DNA from: Belnapia rosea
Lineage (GTDB): Bacteria; Pseudomonadota; Alphaproteobacteria; Acetobacterales; Acetobacteraceae
Assembly: GCF_900101615.1 (NCBI RefSeq)
Contig: NZ_FMZX01000030.1
Span: 1-35,389, forward strand
Length of the DNA stretch: 35,389 nucleotides
Reading direction: 5' to 3'
Positions 26,647-33,440 of this stretch are shown piece after piece. Position numbers and translations under genes: made by a program. The notes under the pieces are model-generated. The model saw only the letters and a list, made by a program, of their open reading frames with translations, did not search any database and had not been told where the DNA came from. Numbering within the stretch: position 1 is the stretch's first letter; every line of letters starts with the position of its first letter.

Positions 26647-27104
26647 CACGGCATGCCTTTGGCGAAGGCGCCGGCCGGCTGGGCGATGCGGCCGAGCGCG
26701 GCGTCGAGCGCCAGGGCCAGCTTCGCCGGGGCGGAGGCATCGAAGGCGTGCAGGCGGATGGCGGGCAGGCTCACCCCCTCGGCCGACCAGGTCTCGGGCT
26801 CGGGCAGGCGGGGGATCTCGGCGCGGGGCAGCAGGCGGGCGACGAGGCGGAGGATGGGGGCGGCGGCGCGGGGGAGCGGGCCGAAGAGGCCAAGGCCCCG
26901 GACCTCCAGCAGGCCGGCGATGGGGGCGGGCGCCTCCGGGCGCAGGTCTCCCGCTTCCGCACGGAGCTCGACCTGGTCATCGGCGACCAGCGACCATCCC
27001 GAATGCAGCAGGCGCAGCACCAGATCGGACTTCCCTGACCCGGATGGACCGAGGAGGAGGACGGCATCCCCGTCCCGGGCGACTGAACTTGCATGGAGCA
27101 GCAT
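26646..27104 (-). CDS. hprK: HPr kinase/phosphorylase, short form
   Basis: The 152-residue protein consists of the C-terminal catalytic domain only, as usual in alphaproteobacteria. It has the P-loop [17 protein letters not shown] and the following WSLVADDQVELRA, the latter holding the conserved Asp residues. The family phosphorylates and dephosphorylates the regulatory serine of HPr. I start at the ATG at 27102-27104 (MLLHASSVARDG); a GTG four codons earlier is the alternative. It is the first gene of the PTS operon. The ChvG/ChvI two-component genes that precede hprK in many relatives are absent; a divergent dehydratase gene is there instead. Confidence 0.9.
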   Translation of the reverse strand: MLLHASSVARDGDAVLLLGPSGSGKSDLVLRLLHSGWSLVADDQVELRAEAGDLRPEAPAPIAGLLEVRGLGLFGPLPRAAAPILRLVARLLPRAEIPRLPEPETWSAEGVSLPAIRLHAFDASAPAKLALALDAALGRIAQPAGAFAKGMP

Positions 27105-27164
27105 GATGGCCGCCACCCAACAGGCGATTCACATTGGCAGAAAGACACAATCGTTCCAAGGGCA

Positions 27165-27204
27165 CCACCGGTTGCACCGCAGCGTGGGTCGTGCCACCGG
27201 TTGC
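27165..27204 (+). repeat. 11-bp direct repeat in the hprK/dehydratase control region
   Basis: CCACCGGTTGC occurs at 27165-27175 and again at 27194-27204, 29 bp apart start to start. Each copy contains the palindrome ACCGGT. The second copy ends 5 nt before the dehydratase ATG, so a bound repressor would block its expression; hprK lies 61 bp away on the other side. Function is inferred from position. Confidence 0.4.
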
Positions 27205-27209
27205 GCATC

Positions 27210-28169
27210 ATGATCGAGACTCATCTCCCGGGCCGGGCGCCCGACCAGGACGCGATCCGCGCCGCAGCTCGGCGCATCGCCCCCTATATCCGCCGGACGC
27301 CGCTGCTGCGGCTGGCCGGGGCCGATCTCGGCCTGCCGCATGACGTGGTGCTGAAGCTGGAGTCGCTGCAGGCGAGCGGCAGCTTCAAGCCGCGCGGGGC
27401 CTTCAACACGCTGCTCGCCGGCGGGCTGCCAGCTGCGGGGGTGGTGGCGGCCTCGGGCGGCAACCATGGCGCGGCGGTGGCCTATGCGGCGCGGGCGCTC
27501 GGCGTGCCGGCGGAGATATTTGTCCCGGAGATCACCGGGCCGGCGAAGCGGGCACGGATCGAGAGCTATGGCGCCCGGCTGGTGGTGGGCGGCGCGGCCT
27601 ACGACGTGGCCCGGCAGGCGAGCGAGGCGCGGGCGGCGGAGACCGGCGCCGTGCTGGTGCATGCCTATGACCAGGACACGGTGCTGGCCGGGCAGGGGAC
27701 GGTGGCGCTGGAATTCGAGGCGGATGCGCCGGACCTCACCCATGTGCTGGTGGCGACGGGCGGCGGCGGGCTGATCGGCGGCATGGCCGCCTGGTACGGC
27801 GCGGGCGGCACGGCGCTCGTCAGCGTGGAGCCGGAGGGCTGCCCGGCGCTGGCCACGGCGCTGCGGGAGGGGCGGCCGGTGCCGGCGCCGGTGGGCGGGC
27901 TGGCGGCGGACAGCCTCGGTGCGCGGCAGGTGGGGGCGCTGATGTTCCCGCTGGCGCAGCGGGCCGTCGCCGCGGCGGTGCTGGTGCCGGATGCGGCGAT
28001 CCGCGCGGCGCAGCGGGTGCTGTGGGAGGCGGCGCGGCTGGTGGCGGAGCCGGGCGGGGCGACGGCGCTGGCGGCGCTGCTCTGTGGCGCCTGGGTTGCG
28101 CCGGAGGGGGCCAGGGTGGGCGTCCTGGTCTGTGGCGGGAATTGCGAGCCGGGGAGCGTCGCGGGTTAG
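27210..28169 (+). CDS. PLP-dependent threonine/serine dehydratase family protein
   Basis: The 319-residue enzyme is a fold-type II PLP protein. It has the lysine site SGSFKPRGAFN, the substrate loop ASGGNHGAAVAYAARALG and the phosphate-binding glycine stretch ATGGGGLIGG. There is no C-terminal regulatory ACT domain, so it is of the catabolic threonine-dehydratase or serine-racemase-like type. It would deaminate threonine or serine to 2-oxo acids and ammonia; the exact substrate is not resolved. The ATG at 27210 is chosen because the family N-terminus begins soon after and the upstream frame is Arg/His-rich and non-conserved. No strong Shine-Dalgarno is present. Confidence 0.9.
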   Translation: MIETHLPGRAPDQDAIRAAARRIAPYIRRTPLLRLAGADLGLPHDVVLKLESLQASGSFKPRGAFNTLLAGGLPAAGVVAASGGNHGAAVAYAARALGVPAEIFVPEITGPAKRARIESYGARLVVGGAAYDVARQASEARAAETGAVLVHAYDQDTVLAGQGTVALEFEADAPDLTHVLVATGGGGLIGGMAAWYGAGGTALVSVEPEGCPALATALREGRPVPAPVGGLAADSLGARQVGALMFPLAQRAVAAAVLVPDAAIRAAQRVLWEAARLVAEPGGATALAALLCGAWVAPEGARVGVLVCGGNCEPGSVAG

Positions 28170-28232
28170 AGCCGAGCAGGGCAACCTCGTCGCCGCACCT
28201 TGCGTTCGCTGCGCAAGAGCGAGGAGGTGGGG

Positions 28233-28745
28233 ATGCGGACGACGACTCTGATGCTGGCAGCGGTGCTGGCCGGACTGGCACCGGTGGCCTGGGCGCAATC
28301 CCGGCCGGAAACCATGAGCCAGGCCGCGGCGCCCGGGGCGGTGCCGGCATCCGACCTGCAATCCTATGCGCGCCTGCTGCAGGATGCCGAAACCCGGCTG
28401 CGCCAGGCGCAGCAGGCTGCCGCCCGTGCCCCGGTCCAGCGCCAGGAAGGCGCTGTCTCGGGCGAGCGGATCGAGCTGATGCGGACAGCGCGGGCGGCGC
28501 AGGACACCGTGCAGCAGGTGCCGACCAGCTTCGCCGGCACCGAGGCCTATAGGAATGCCGACCGGGAGCTGCGGGAAACCCTGTCCGGCTTCGTCTCCGC
28601 CCAACGGGAGGGCGGGCAGGGCAGCATGCAGGCGGCCGACCGCGCGGTGGGCATCCTCGCCGGGTTGCGCCAGCAGGTGATGCAGGCGGCGGGCGCCTCG
28701 GGCGGCTCGGTTCCGACGCCGTCCACGGGTGGGAGCGGCCGCTGA
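28233..28745 (+). CDS. Secreted helical protein of unknown function
   Basis: The 170-residue product has a clear Sec signal peptide (MRTTTLMLAAVLAGLAPVAWA, cleavage before QS). The mature part is rich in Ala, Gln and Arg with heptad-like helices: YARLLQDAETRLRQAQQAAARAP, then TARAAQDTVQQVP and ADRAVGILAGLRQQVMQAA. It should be periplasmic and largely alpha-helical. The start is firm: GAGGAGG lies just upstream of the ATG at 28233. I recognise no family. It follows the dehydratase by 63 nt on the same strand and ends at a bidirectional terminator. Confidence 0.75.
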   Translation: MRTTTLMLAAVLAGLAPVAWAQSRPETMSQAAAPGAVPASDLQSYARLLQDAETRLRQAQQAAARAPVQRQEGAVSGERIELMRTARAAQDTVQQVPTSFAGTEAYRNADRELRETLSGFVSAQREGGQGSMQAADRAVGILAGLRQQVMQAAGASGGSVPTPSTGGSGR

Positions 28746-28754
28746 GGCTTGGAG

Positions 28755-28784
28755 CCTGATCGGCCGGAGCACAGGCCGATCAGG
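28755..28784. terminator. Bidirectional hairpin terminator between convergent genes
   Basis: CCTGATCGGCC and GGCCGATCAGG form a perfect 11-bp stem with an 8-nt loop. It lies 9 nt after the secreted-protein stop and 11 nt after the uppP stop on the other strand, so it can serve both. Confidence 0.72.
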
Positions 28785-28795
28785 GTCTCGCCTGG

Positions 28796-29599
28796 CTAGT
28801 GCGCCACCAGCCAGGCGAGCATCAGCACGCCGAGGGCGATGCGGTACCAGCCGAAGGGCGTGAAGCCGATGCGGCCGATGACGGCGAGCACCCAGCGCAC
28901 CGTCAGCAGCGCCACGACGAAGGCGGTGACGAAGCCGATGGCGACCAGGCCCAGCCCATCCGCCGCGATCTCGTGCCGGACCTTCAGCAGGCTGTAGGCG
29001 CTGGCGGCGAGCATGGTGGGGATGGCGAGGACGAAGCTGAACTCGGCGGCGACCTTGCGGTCCACCCCGAGCAGCAGCGCGGTGATGATGGTGGCACCCG
29101 AGCGGGAGGTGCCGGGGATCATCGCCAGGGCCTGGCCGAAGCCGACCAGCAGGGCGGAGAGCGGGCCGATCTCCGGCACCGAGTGGATCGTCGGCGCCGG
29201 GCGGGCGCGCTCGATCAGGATGATGGCGATGCCGCCGACGATCAGCGCGACCGAGACGACCCAGGGGTTGAACAGCCCCTCGGTGATCGTCTTGTGCAGC
29301 GTCGCGCCGATGATGGCGGCGGGGATGAAGGCGAGCAGCAGGTTGATGGCGTAGTAGCGTTCCCGCCCCGGATGCCAGAGGCCGCGCAGCAGGTTCAGCA
29401 GCAGGTCGCGATAGATCCAGATCACCGCGCCGATGGCGCCGAGCTGGATGCCGATCTCGAAGACCTTGCCGGGCGGGCCCTCGAATCCGATCAGGGAGCC
29501 GAGCAGGATGAGGTGGCCCGTCGAGGAGATCGGCAGGAATTCGGTCAGCCCCTCCAGCACGCCCATGGCGATGGCGGATAGGATCGCGGCAAGGTCCAT
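28796..29599 (-). CDS. uppP: Undecaprenyl-diphosphatase (BacA type)
   Basis: The 267-residue inner-membrane phosphatase recycles undecaprenyl pyrophosphate to the lipid carrier used for peptidoglycan and polysaccharide. Both catalytic signatures are present: EGLTEFLPISSTGHLIL near the N-terminus and MIPGTSRSGATI in the middle. Length and eight-helix layout are normal. Overexpression of family members gives bacitracin resistance. It is a single gene with its own leader, divergent from the DUF3445 gene. Together with the class A PBP it makes two cell-wall genes in this window. Confidence 0.95.
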   Translation of the reverse strand: MDLAAILSAIAMGVLEGLTEFLPISSTGHLILLGSLIGFEGPPGKVFEIGIQLGAIGAVIWIYRDLLLNLLRGLWHPGRERYYAINLLLAFIPAAIIGATLHKTITEGLFNPWVVSVALIVGGIAIILIERARPAPTIHSVPEIGPLSALLVGFGQALAMIPGTSRSGATIITALLLGVDRKVAAEFSFVLAIPTMLAASAYSLLKVRHEIAADGLGLVAIGFVTAFVVALLTVRWVLAVIGRIGFTPFGWYRIALGVLMLAWLVAH

Positions 29600-29709
29600 G
29601 ATCGGCTGAGGCTCCGGGAATGCAGCGGCGCCTATAGCGGCCGGGGCCGTGGCGCGATAGTTGCCGGGAGGGGGCTCGCCTGAGGTTGAGTGTGGAGGAT
29701 GGTGGGCTG

Positions 29710-30633
29710 ATGCAGCAGGTGACGTTGCCGAAGGAGGTGGTCTACCTCCCCTTCGAGGATGGGCCCTTCCGCATGGCGATGGGGCTGGTGGCCTGCCCCG
29801 AGGCCGGGTGGATCGAGATCGACGAGCACTATCCGGCGGAGATGGCCGGGCGGCGGAGGCTGCTGGCGGAGCGGCATGCGGATGTCGTCGCGGCCTGCCC
29901 GGGTTCGGAGGCGGCGCGGGCCGAGGTGCTGGCGATGCTGGCCGCGCATCTGCCGGCGCAATTCCCCGACTGGTTCCGGCGCGAGGGCTCCGTGCTGCGG
30001 AACGCGCTGACCGGCGAGGCCTTCGACCTCGACGCGCCGGGCGAGGACCCGCTGGAGGTGGCGGCGCGGCTGGTGCAGGAGGATCTCTGCATCATCCGCC
30101 CGGCCGAGGGCGGGCCGGTGCTGGAGGCGGCGGTGGTCTGCGCGCCGACCCGCTGGCGGGTGAGCGAGAAGATCGGCCGGCCGCTGATGCAGGTGCATGC
30201 GGCGGTACCCTTTTATGGAGAGCGGCTAGGCTCGCCGGTCGACCGCTTCATGGCGCAGATCAAGGCAGGGCGCGTGGCGATGCGGGTGAATTGGTCGGTC
30301 GTCGACAACCCGGCGCTGTTCCAGCTGAGCGGCAAGCACCGGGGGGAGCTCGACCCCTCCTTCACCGCGGAGAATGCGGGGGAGCGGCTGTATCTGCGGA
30401 CCGAGCGGCAGACCTTCCGCCGGCTGCCGCAATCGGGGGCGGTGCTGTTCACCATCCACGTCCACAGCTACCCGCTGACCCGCATCGCGGCGCTGCCCGG
30501 GGTGGCGGCGCGGCTGGCCGGGGCGGTCAGGGCGCTGCCGGAGGAGATGGGGCGCTACAAGAGCCTGCCCGTCTATCGCGAGGCGCTGCTCGGCTGGCTG
30601 GATGCGGCGGCGCGGCTGGCGCCCGCCGCCTGA
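29710..30633 (+). CDS. DUF3445 haem-dependent oxidative N-demethylase-like protein
   Basis: The 307-residue soluble protein matches DUF3445, the fold of the alpha subunit of haem-dependent oxidative N-demethylase (HODM), which uses haem b to demethylate amines such as dimethylamine. The characteristic block is CAPTRWRVSEKIGRPLMQVHAAVPFY, followed by NWSVVDNPALFQ and the C-terminal HVHSYPL. The other HODM subunits are not encoded nearby, so it is a stand-alone member whose substrate is unknown. I prefer the ATG at 29710 (purine-rich GGTGGG upstream); TTG at 29686 and GTG at 29692 are in-frame alternatives. Confidence 0.85.
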   Translation: MQQVTLPKEVVYLPFEDGPFRMAMGLVACPEAGWIEIDEHYPAEMAGRRRLLAERHADVVAACPGSEAARAEVLAMLAAHLPAQFPDWFRREGSVLRNALTGEAFDLDAPGEDPLEVAARLVQEDLCIIRPAEGGPVLEAAVVCAPTRWRVSEKIGRPLMQVHAAVPFYGERLGSPVDRFMAQIKAGRVAMRVNWSVVDNPALFQLSGKHRGELDPSFTAENAGERLYLRTERQTFRRLPQSGAVLFTIHVHSYPLTRIAALPGVAARLAGAVRALPEEMGRYKSLPVYREALLGWLDAAARLAPAA

Positions 30634-30645
30634 AGCCTGGAGGCG

Positions 30646-30670
30646 TCCCGGGCGACGGCGTCGCCCGGGA
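30646..30670. terminator. Bidirectional hairpin terminator
   Basis: TCCCGGGCGAC and GTCGCCCGGGA form a perfect 11-bp stem with a 3-nt loop. It sits between the convergent DUF3445 and TRAP binding-protein genes, 12 nt and 9 nt from their stop codons. Confidence 0.72.
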
Positions 30671-30679
30671 ATGGGGAGG

Positions 30680-31765
30680 TCAGCGCTGCGCGGCCGCCGC
30701 GGGGAAGGCGAAATTGTCGAAGCTGCTCTCGGCGACGCGAAACCACTGGTACTCCTCCTGCCGGTAGGCGCGGTAGGCGGTCCAGATTTTCTTGAAGCGC
30801 TCGTTCTTCGCCGACATCTCGTCATACATGGCGTTCGCCTCGTTCCAGGCAGCCTGCATGATCTCGCGCGGCCAGGGGCGGAGCTGGGCGCCGGCGGCAA
30901 CCAGGCGGCGCAGCGCCTGCGGGTTCAGGTGGTCGTATTGCGCCAGCATGTTGGCGTTGGCCTCGCCGCAGGCGGATTCCAGCGCGGCCTTGTAGCTCTC
31001 CGGCAGGCGGTTGAACGCCTCCTTGTTGGAGATGAAGTGGAGGTGGGCACCGGCCTCCCAGAAGCCCGGGTAGTAGTAGTAGCGGGCGACGCGGACGAAG
31101 CCGAGCTTCTCGTCGTCATGCGGGCCGACGAACTCCACCGCATCCAGCGCGCCGCGCTCGAGCGAGGGGTAGATATCGGCCGGGGCGATGGCCTGGGGCA
31201 CGGCGCCGAGGCGGCTGAAGAGCTGGCCGTTGAGGCCGGGAGTGCGGAATTTCAGCCCCTTGAGGTCGGCCATGCCCTTGACCTCGTTGCGGAACCAGCC
31301 ACCCATCTGCGCGCCGGTATCGCCCGCCGGGAGGCCGACGCAGTTGAACTCGCCGAGCAACTCGTCGCAGAGGGCGTTGCCGCCGCCATATTGCAGCCAG
31401 GCCATGTTCTGGCGCGCATTCAGGCCGAAGGGCACGGCGGTGAAGAAGTTCAGCGCCGGGTCCTTGCCGCCGAAATAGTAGAGCGGCGCATGGCCGCCCT
31501 CGAGCGAGCCGGACTGCACGGCGTCCAGCACCTGCGGCCCCGGCACCACCTCGCCGGCGGGGAAGAAGCGGATGCGGAAGCGGTTCTCGGTGAGCTGGGC
31601 CACCCGCTTGGCGATGGCGTCGCCGGTGCCGAAGAGCACATCCAGGTTCCGCGGGAAGGCGGAGGAGACGCGCCAATTCACCTCGGGGTGGGATTGGGCC
31701 AGGGCGGGCGCGGCCAGGGCGGGGGTGACCAGGGCGGCGGCGCCCAGGATCAGGCGGCGGTTCAT
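30680..31765 (-). CDS. TRAP transporter solute-binding protein (DctP family, TakP-like)
   Basis: The 361-residue periplasmic protein has a signal peptide (MNRRLILGAAALVTPALAAPALA) and the DctP fold. Segments such as RFFPAGEVVPGPQVLDAVQSG, YYFGGKDPALNFFTAVPFGL and the WYR-type FRTPGLNGQLFSRLGA resemble TakP-like proteins that bind 2-oxo acids. The ligand here is unproven. TRAP systems also need DctQ and DctM membrane subunits; neither is encoded in the window, so this is an orphan binding protein. The ATG at 31763-31765 follows GGGAGGAAC. A nested inverted repeat lies in its upstream region, shared with the divergent DUF1275 gene. Confidence 0.9.
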   Translation of the reverse strand: MNRRLILGAAALVTPALAAPALAQSHPEVNWRVSSAFPRNLDVLFGTGDAIAKRVAQLTENRFRIRFFPAGEVVPGPQVLDAVQSGSLEGGHAPLYYFGGKDPALNFFTAVPFGLNARQNMAWLQYGGGNALCDELLGEFNCVGLPAGDTGAQMGGWFRNEVKGMADLKGLKFRTPGLNGQLFSRLGAVPQAIAPADIYPSLERGALDAVEFVGPHDDEKLGFVRVARYYYYPGFWEAGAHLHFISNKEAFNRLPESYKAALESACGEANANMLAQYDHLNPQALRRLVAAGAQLRPWPREIMQAAWNEANAMYDEMSAKNERFKKIWTAYRAYRQEEYQWFRVAESSFDNFAFPAAAAQR

Positions 31766-31796
31766 GAGTGGCGGTTCCTCCCGGAGCGGGCCGAAC

Positions 31797-31856
31797 ATTG
31801 CGTCCGGGCCATGCGATGCGGCGCATGGAAAAGCCTGAACGGGGTCCGGGCGCAAT
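31797..31856. promoter_or_regulatory. Nested inverted repeat in a divergent promoter region
   Basis: The outer arms ATTGCGTCCGG (31797-31807) and CCGGGCGCAAT (31846-31856) pair at 10 of 11 positions. Inside lies a perfect 7-bp inverted repeat CCATGCG-ATGCGG-CGCATGG (31809-31828). It occupies the centre of the 125-bp gap between the TRAP binding-protein and DUF1275 genes and could be an operator pair or a cruciform. Confidence 0.5.
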
Positions 31857-31890
31857 ACCCTAACCGCACGGGCAGGGCGGTGGAGGATGC

Positions 31891-32526
31891 ATGGCGGATG
31901 AGAGTGGGCTCCGGCGGGCCTGGCGGGCGGTGCCGCTGGTGGCGATCGGCGGCTGCGTGGACTCGATCGGCTTCCTGCGGCTGCAGGAGCTGTTCGTCAG
32001 CTTCATGAGCGGGACAAGCACGCTGCTGGGCGTGGCGTTGGCCGAGGGGGAGCCGGGGCGGGCGGTGGAGCTGGGGCTGGTGGTGGCGCTCTTCATCGCC
32101 GGGGCGGTGATGGGGGCGGGGCTGGCAAGGCTGGCCGGGCCAAGGCGGCGGCCCGTGGTGGTGCTGGGGGTGGTGGCGGCGCTGCTGCTCTGCGGCTGGC
32201 GGCTGCCTTCGGTGGGCGGCGCGGGGCTGCCGCCGATGGCCTTCGCGGTGGTGCCGGCGATGGGGGCGCTCAACCTCGCCCTGCCGGGGGTGGGGGGCAT
32301 CACCTTCGTCACCGGCTCGCTGACCCGCTTCGCGGAGGCGCTGATGACGGCCCTGGCCGGGCTCGGGCGGCATGGGGCCTGGGTGGTGCAGATCACCGCC
32401 TGGGCGGCGCTGGTGGCGGGGGCGGTGACAGGCGCCCTGCTCGAGGCGCGGATGGGGCAGGATGCGCTGGCGGTGCCGGCACTCATGGCGGTGGTGGCGG
32501 CGGTGGCGGCGCTGCGCTGGGATTGA
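31891..32526 (+). CDS. DUF1275 (YoaK-type) membrane protein
   Basis: The 211-residue protein has about six membrane helices and the DUF1275 pattern. The opening VAIGGCVDSIGFLRLQELFVSFMSGTSTLLGVAL is the family signature, and a second repeat-like stretch reads PAMGALNLALPGVGGITFVTGSLTRFAEAL. Function of the family is unknown; it sits in the inner membrane. GGAGG lies just upstream of the ATG at 31891. It is divergent from the TRAP binding protein and stands alone. Confidence 0.87.
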   Translation: MADESGLRRAWRAVPLVAIGGCVDSIGFLRLQELFVSFMSGTSTLLGVALAEGEPGRAVELGLVVALFIAGAVMGAGLARLAGPRRRPVVVLGVVAALLLCGWRLPSVGGAGLPPMAFAVVPAMGALNLALPGVGGITFVTGSLTRFAEALMTALAGLGRHGAWVVQITAWAALVAGAVTGALLEARMGQDALAVPALMAVVAAVAALRWD

Positions 32527-32541
32527 GTGGCTTCGGGCAGC

Positions 32542-32835
32542 CTATGCAAGCATTGGTTGCATTGAGTTATCGATCCGCAAGGCGCCATTCTGGCCGAATT
32601 CAGCCATGCCGGGCGCTCGCCGCGCCTCCACCAGCTCCGCACTGGACCAGGGCAATGGCAGGTCCTGCAGCGGCCCGGTTTCCGAGCGGATCGGGATGAT
32701 GAAGGCGCCATTGGCGAATTGCCGGGCCTGCTTGGGGGTATCGGCGACGATGGTGCAGGGTTTGCTGTGCCAGCTCATGCTCCAGGCCGGATGGCGCAGG
32801 CCATCTTCTCGAGGCAGGAGGTGGAAAACGGGCAT
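32542..32835 (-). CDS. Small conserved-looking protein of unknown function
   Basis: The product of about 97 residues begins MPVFHLLPREDGLRHPAWSMSWHSKPCTIVADTPKQARQFANGAF and ends acidic/polar. The pattern W-x-x-S-x-H-x-x-x-C-x-V/I-x-A followed by an Ala/Arg-rich helix resembles small uncharacterised proteins that recur in alphaproteobacteria; this is a recollection, not a search. No signal peptide or membrane helix. The ATG at 32833-32835 is weakly supported by its Shine-Dalgarno; a GTG at 32862 is the alternative. Upstream lies an AT-rich palindrome. It converges on the DUF1275 gene with only 15 nt between stops. Confidence 0.6.
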   Translation of the reverse strand: MPVFHLLPREDGLRHPAWSMSWHSKPCTIVADTPKQARQFANGAFIIPIRSETGPLQDLPLPWSSAELVEARRAPGMAEFGQNGALRIDNSMQPMLA

Positions 32836-32934
32836 CGCACTCTGATCCGTGTTGGGGGGCACCGCCGTTTTCGGCGCGCAACGCGGGGTGATCCACTCGC
32901 GTTTCCGTAAAGCGGCATCACAACCCAGTGCTTA

Positions 32935-32959
32935 AAAAGTGAGATTTAAATCCACTTTT
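32935..32959. promoter_or_regulatory. AT-rich palindrome upstream of the small unknown gene
   Basis: AAAAGTG-(A)-GATTT / AAATC-CACTTTT is a 12-bp-arm palindrome with a single bulged A and no loop. It is an island of AT in GC-rich sequence, 100 nt upstream of the 32835 start and 16 nt after the DUF4149 stop. It may be an operator for the small gene or a transcription end for the upstream one; lack of a loop favours a protein site. Confidence 0.5.
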
Positions 32960-32974
32960 GGGCAATACCTCCGG

Positions 32975-33400
32975 TCAGGGCGGCGGCCAGGCCTGCCGCA
33001 GCAGCACCGCCGCGGCCACCAGCATCTGGGCAAGGTTCAGCAGGACCGAGAGGCGGTGGGCACGGTCGAAGCGGGGCCGGGCCGCGGCATCACCGGCCTG
33101 GGCGGCATCCGAGAGGCGGTTGATGCGGGGCATGAGCCCCTGCCGCAGCCAGAGGGTGAGGGCGGCGACCAGCGCCATGGCGAGCGCATCCGCCGGGCGG
33201 GCCGGGGCCAGGGCCAGGGCGGCGAGGCCCGCGGTGGCGATCAGCCAGAGATAATAGACGGGGAAGAGCTGGCGGATGAACCGCCCCGCCTGGTCGGCCG
33301 GGAGGCGGGTGAAGACCAGCGGCGCCACCACGGCGGCGAAGAAGACCATGCCGCCGAGCAGCAGGGCGAGGCTGAGAAGCGAGAGGGCGGAAAGGATCAT
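32975..33400 (-). CDS. DUF4149 (TMEM205-like) membrane protein
   Basis: The 141-residue protein has four predicted membrane helices: ALSLLSLALLLGGMVFFAAVV, then [29 protein letters not shown] and LSVLLNLAQMLVAAAVLL. The motif GGMVFFAAVVAPLVFTRLPADQAGRFIRQLFPVYY matches the DUF4149 family. The linker RINRLSDAAQAGDAAARPRFDRAHRLS is also typical. Function unknown. Its ATG (33398-33400) directly follows a perfect GC hairpin located after ahcY, so translation may depend on hairpin opening. Confidence 0.85.
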   Translation of the reverse strand: MILSALSLLSLALLLGGMVFFAAVVAPLVFTRLPADQAGRFIRQLFPVYYLWLIATAGLAALALAPARPADALAMALVAALTLWLRQGLMPRINRLSDAAQAGDAAARPRFDRAHRLSVLLNLAQMLVAAAVLLRQAWPPP

Positions 33401-33428
33401 GCGGCGGCGGAGATGGCCCCGCCGCCGC
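33401..33428 (-). promoter_or_regulatory. Stem-loop between ahcY and the DUF4149 gene
   Basis: GCGGCGGCGG and CCGCCGCCGC form a perfect 10-bp stem with an 8-nt loop, 12 nt after the ahcY stop. Its other base touches the DUF4149 start codon, so the hairpin covers that gene's whole ribosome-binding region. It could be an intrinsic terminator for ahcY, a translational block, or both. Confidence 0.6.
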
Positions 33429-33440
33429 GTCTGGCAAGCC

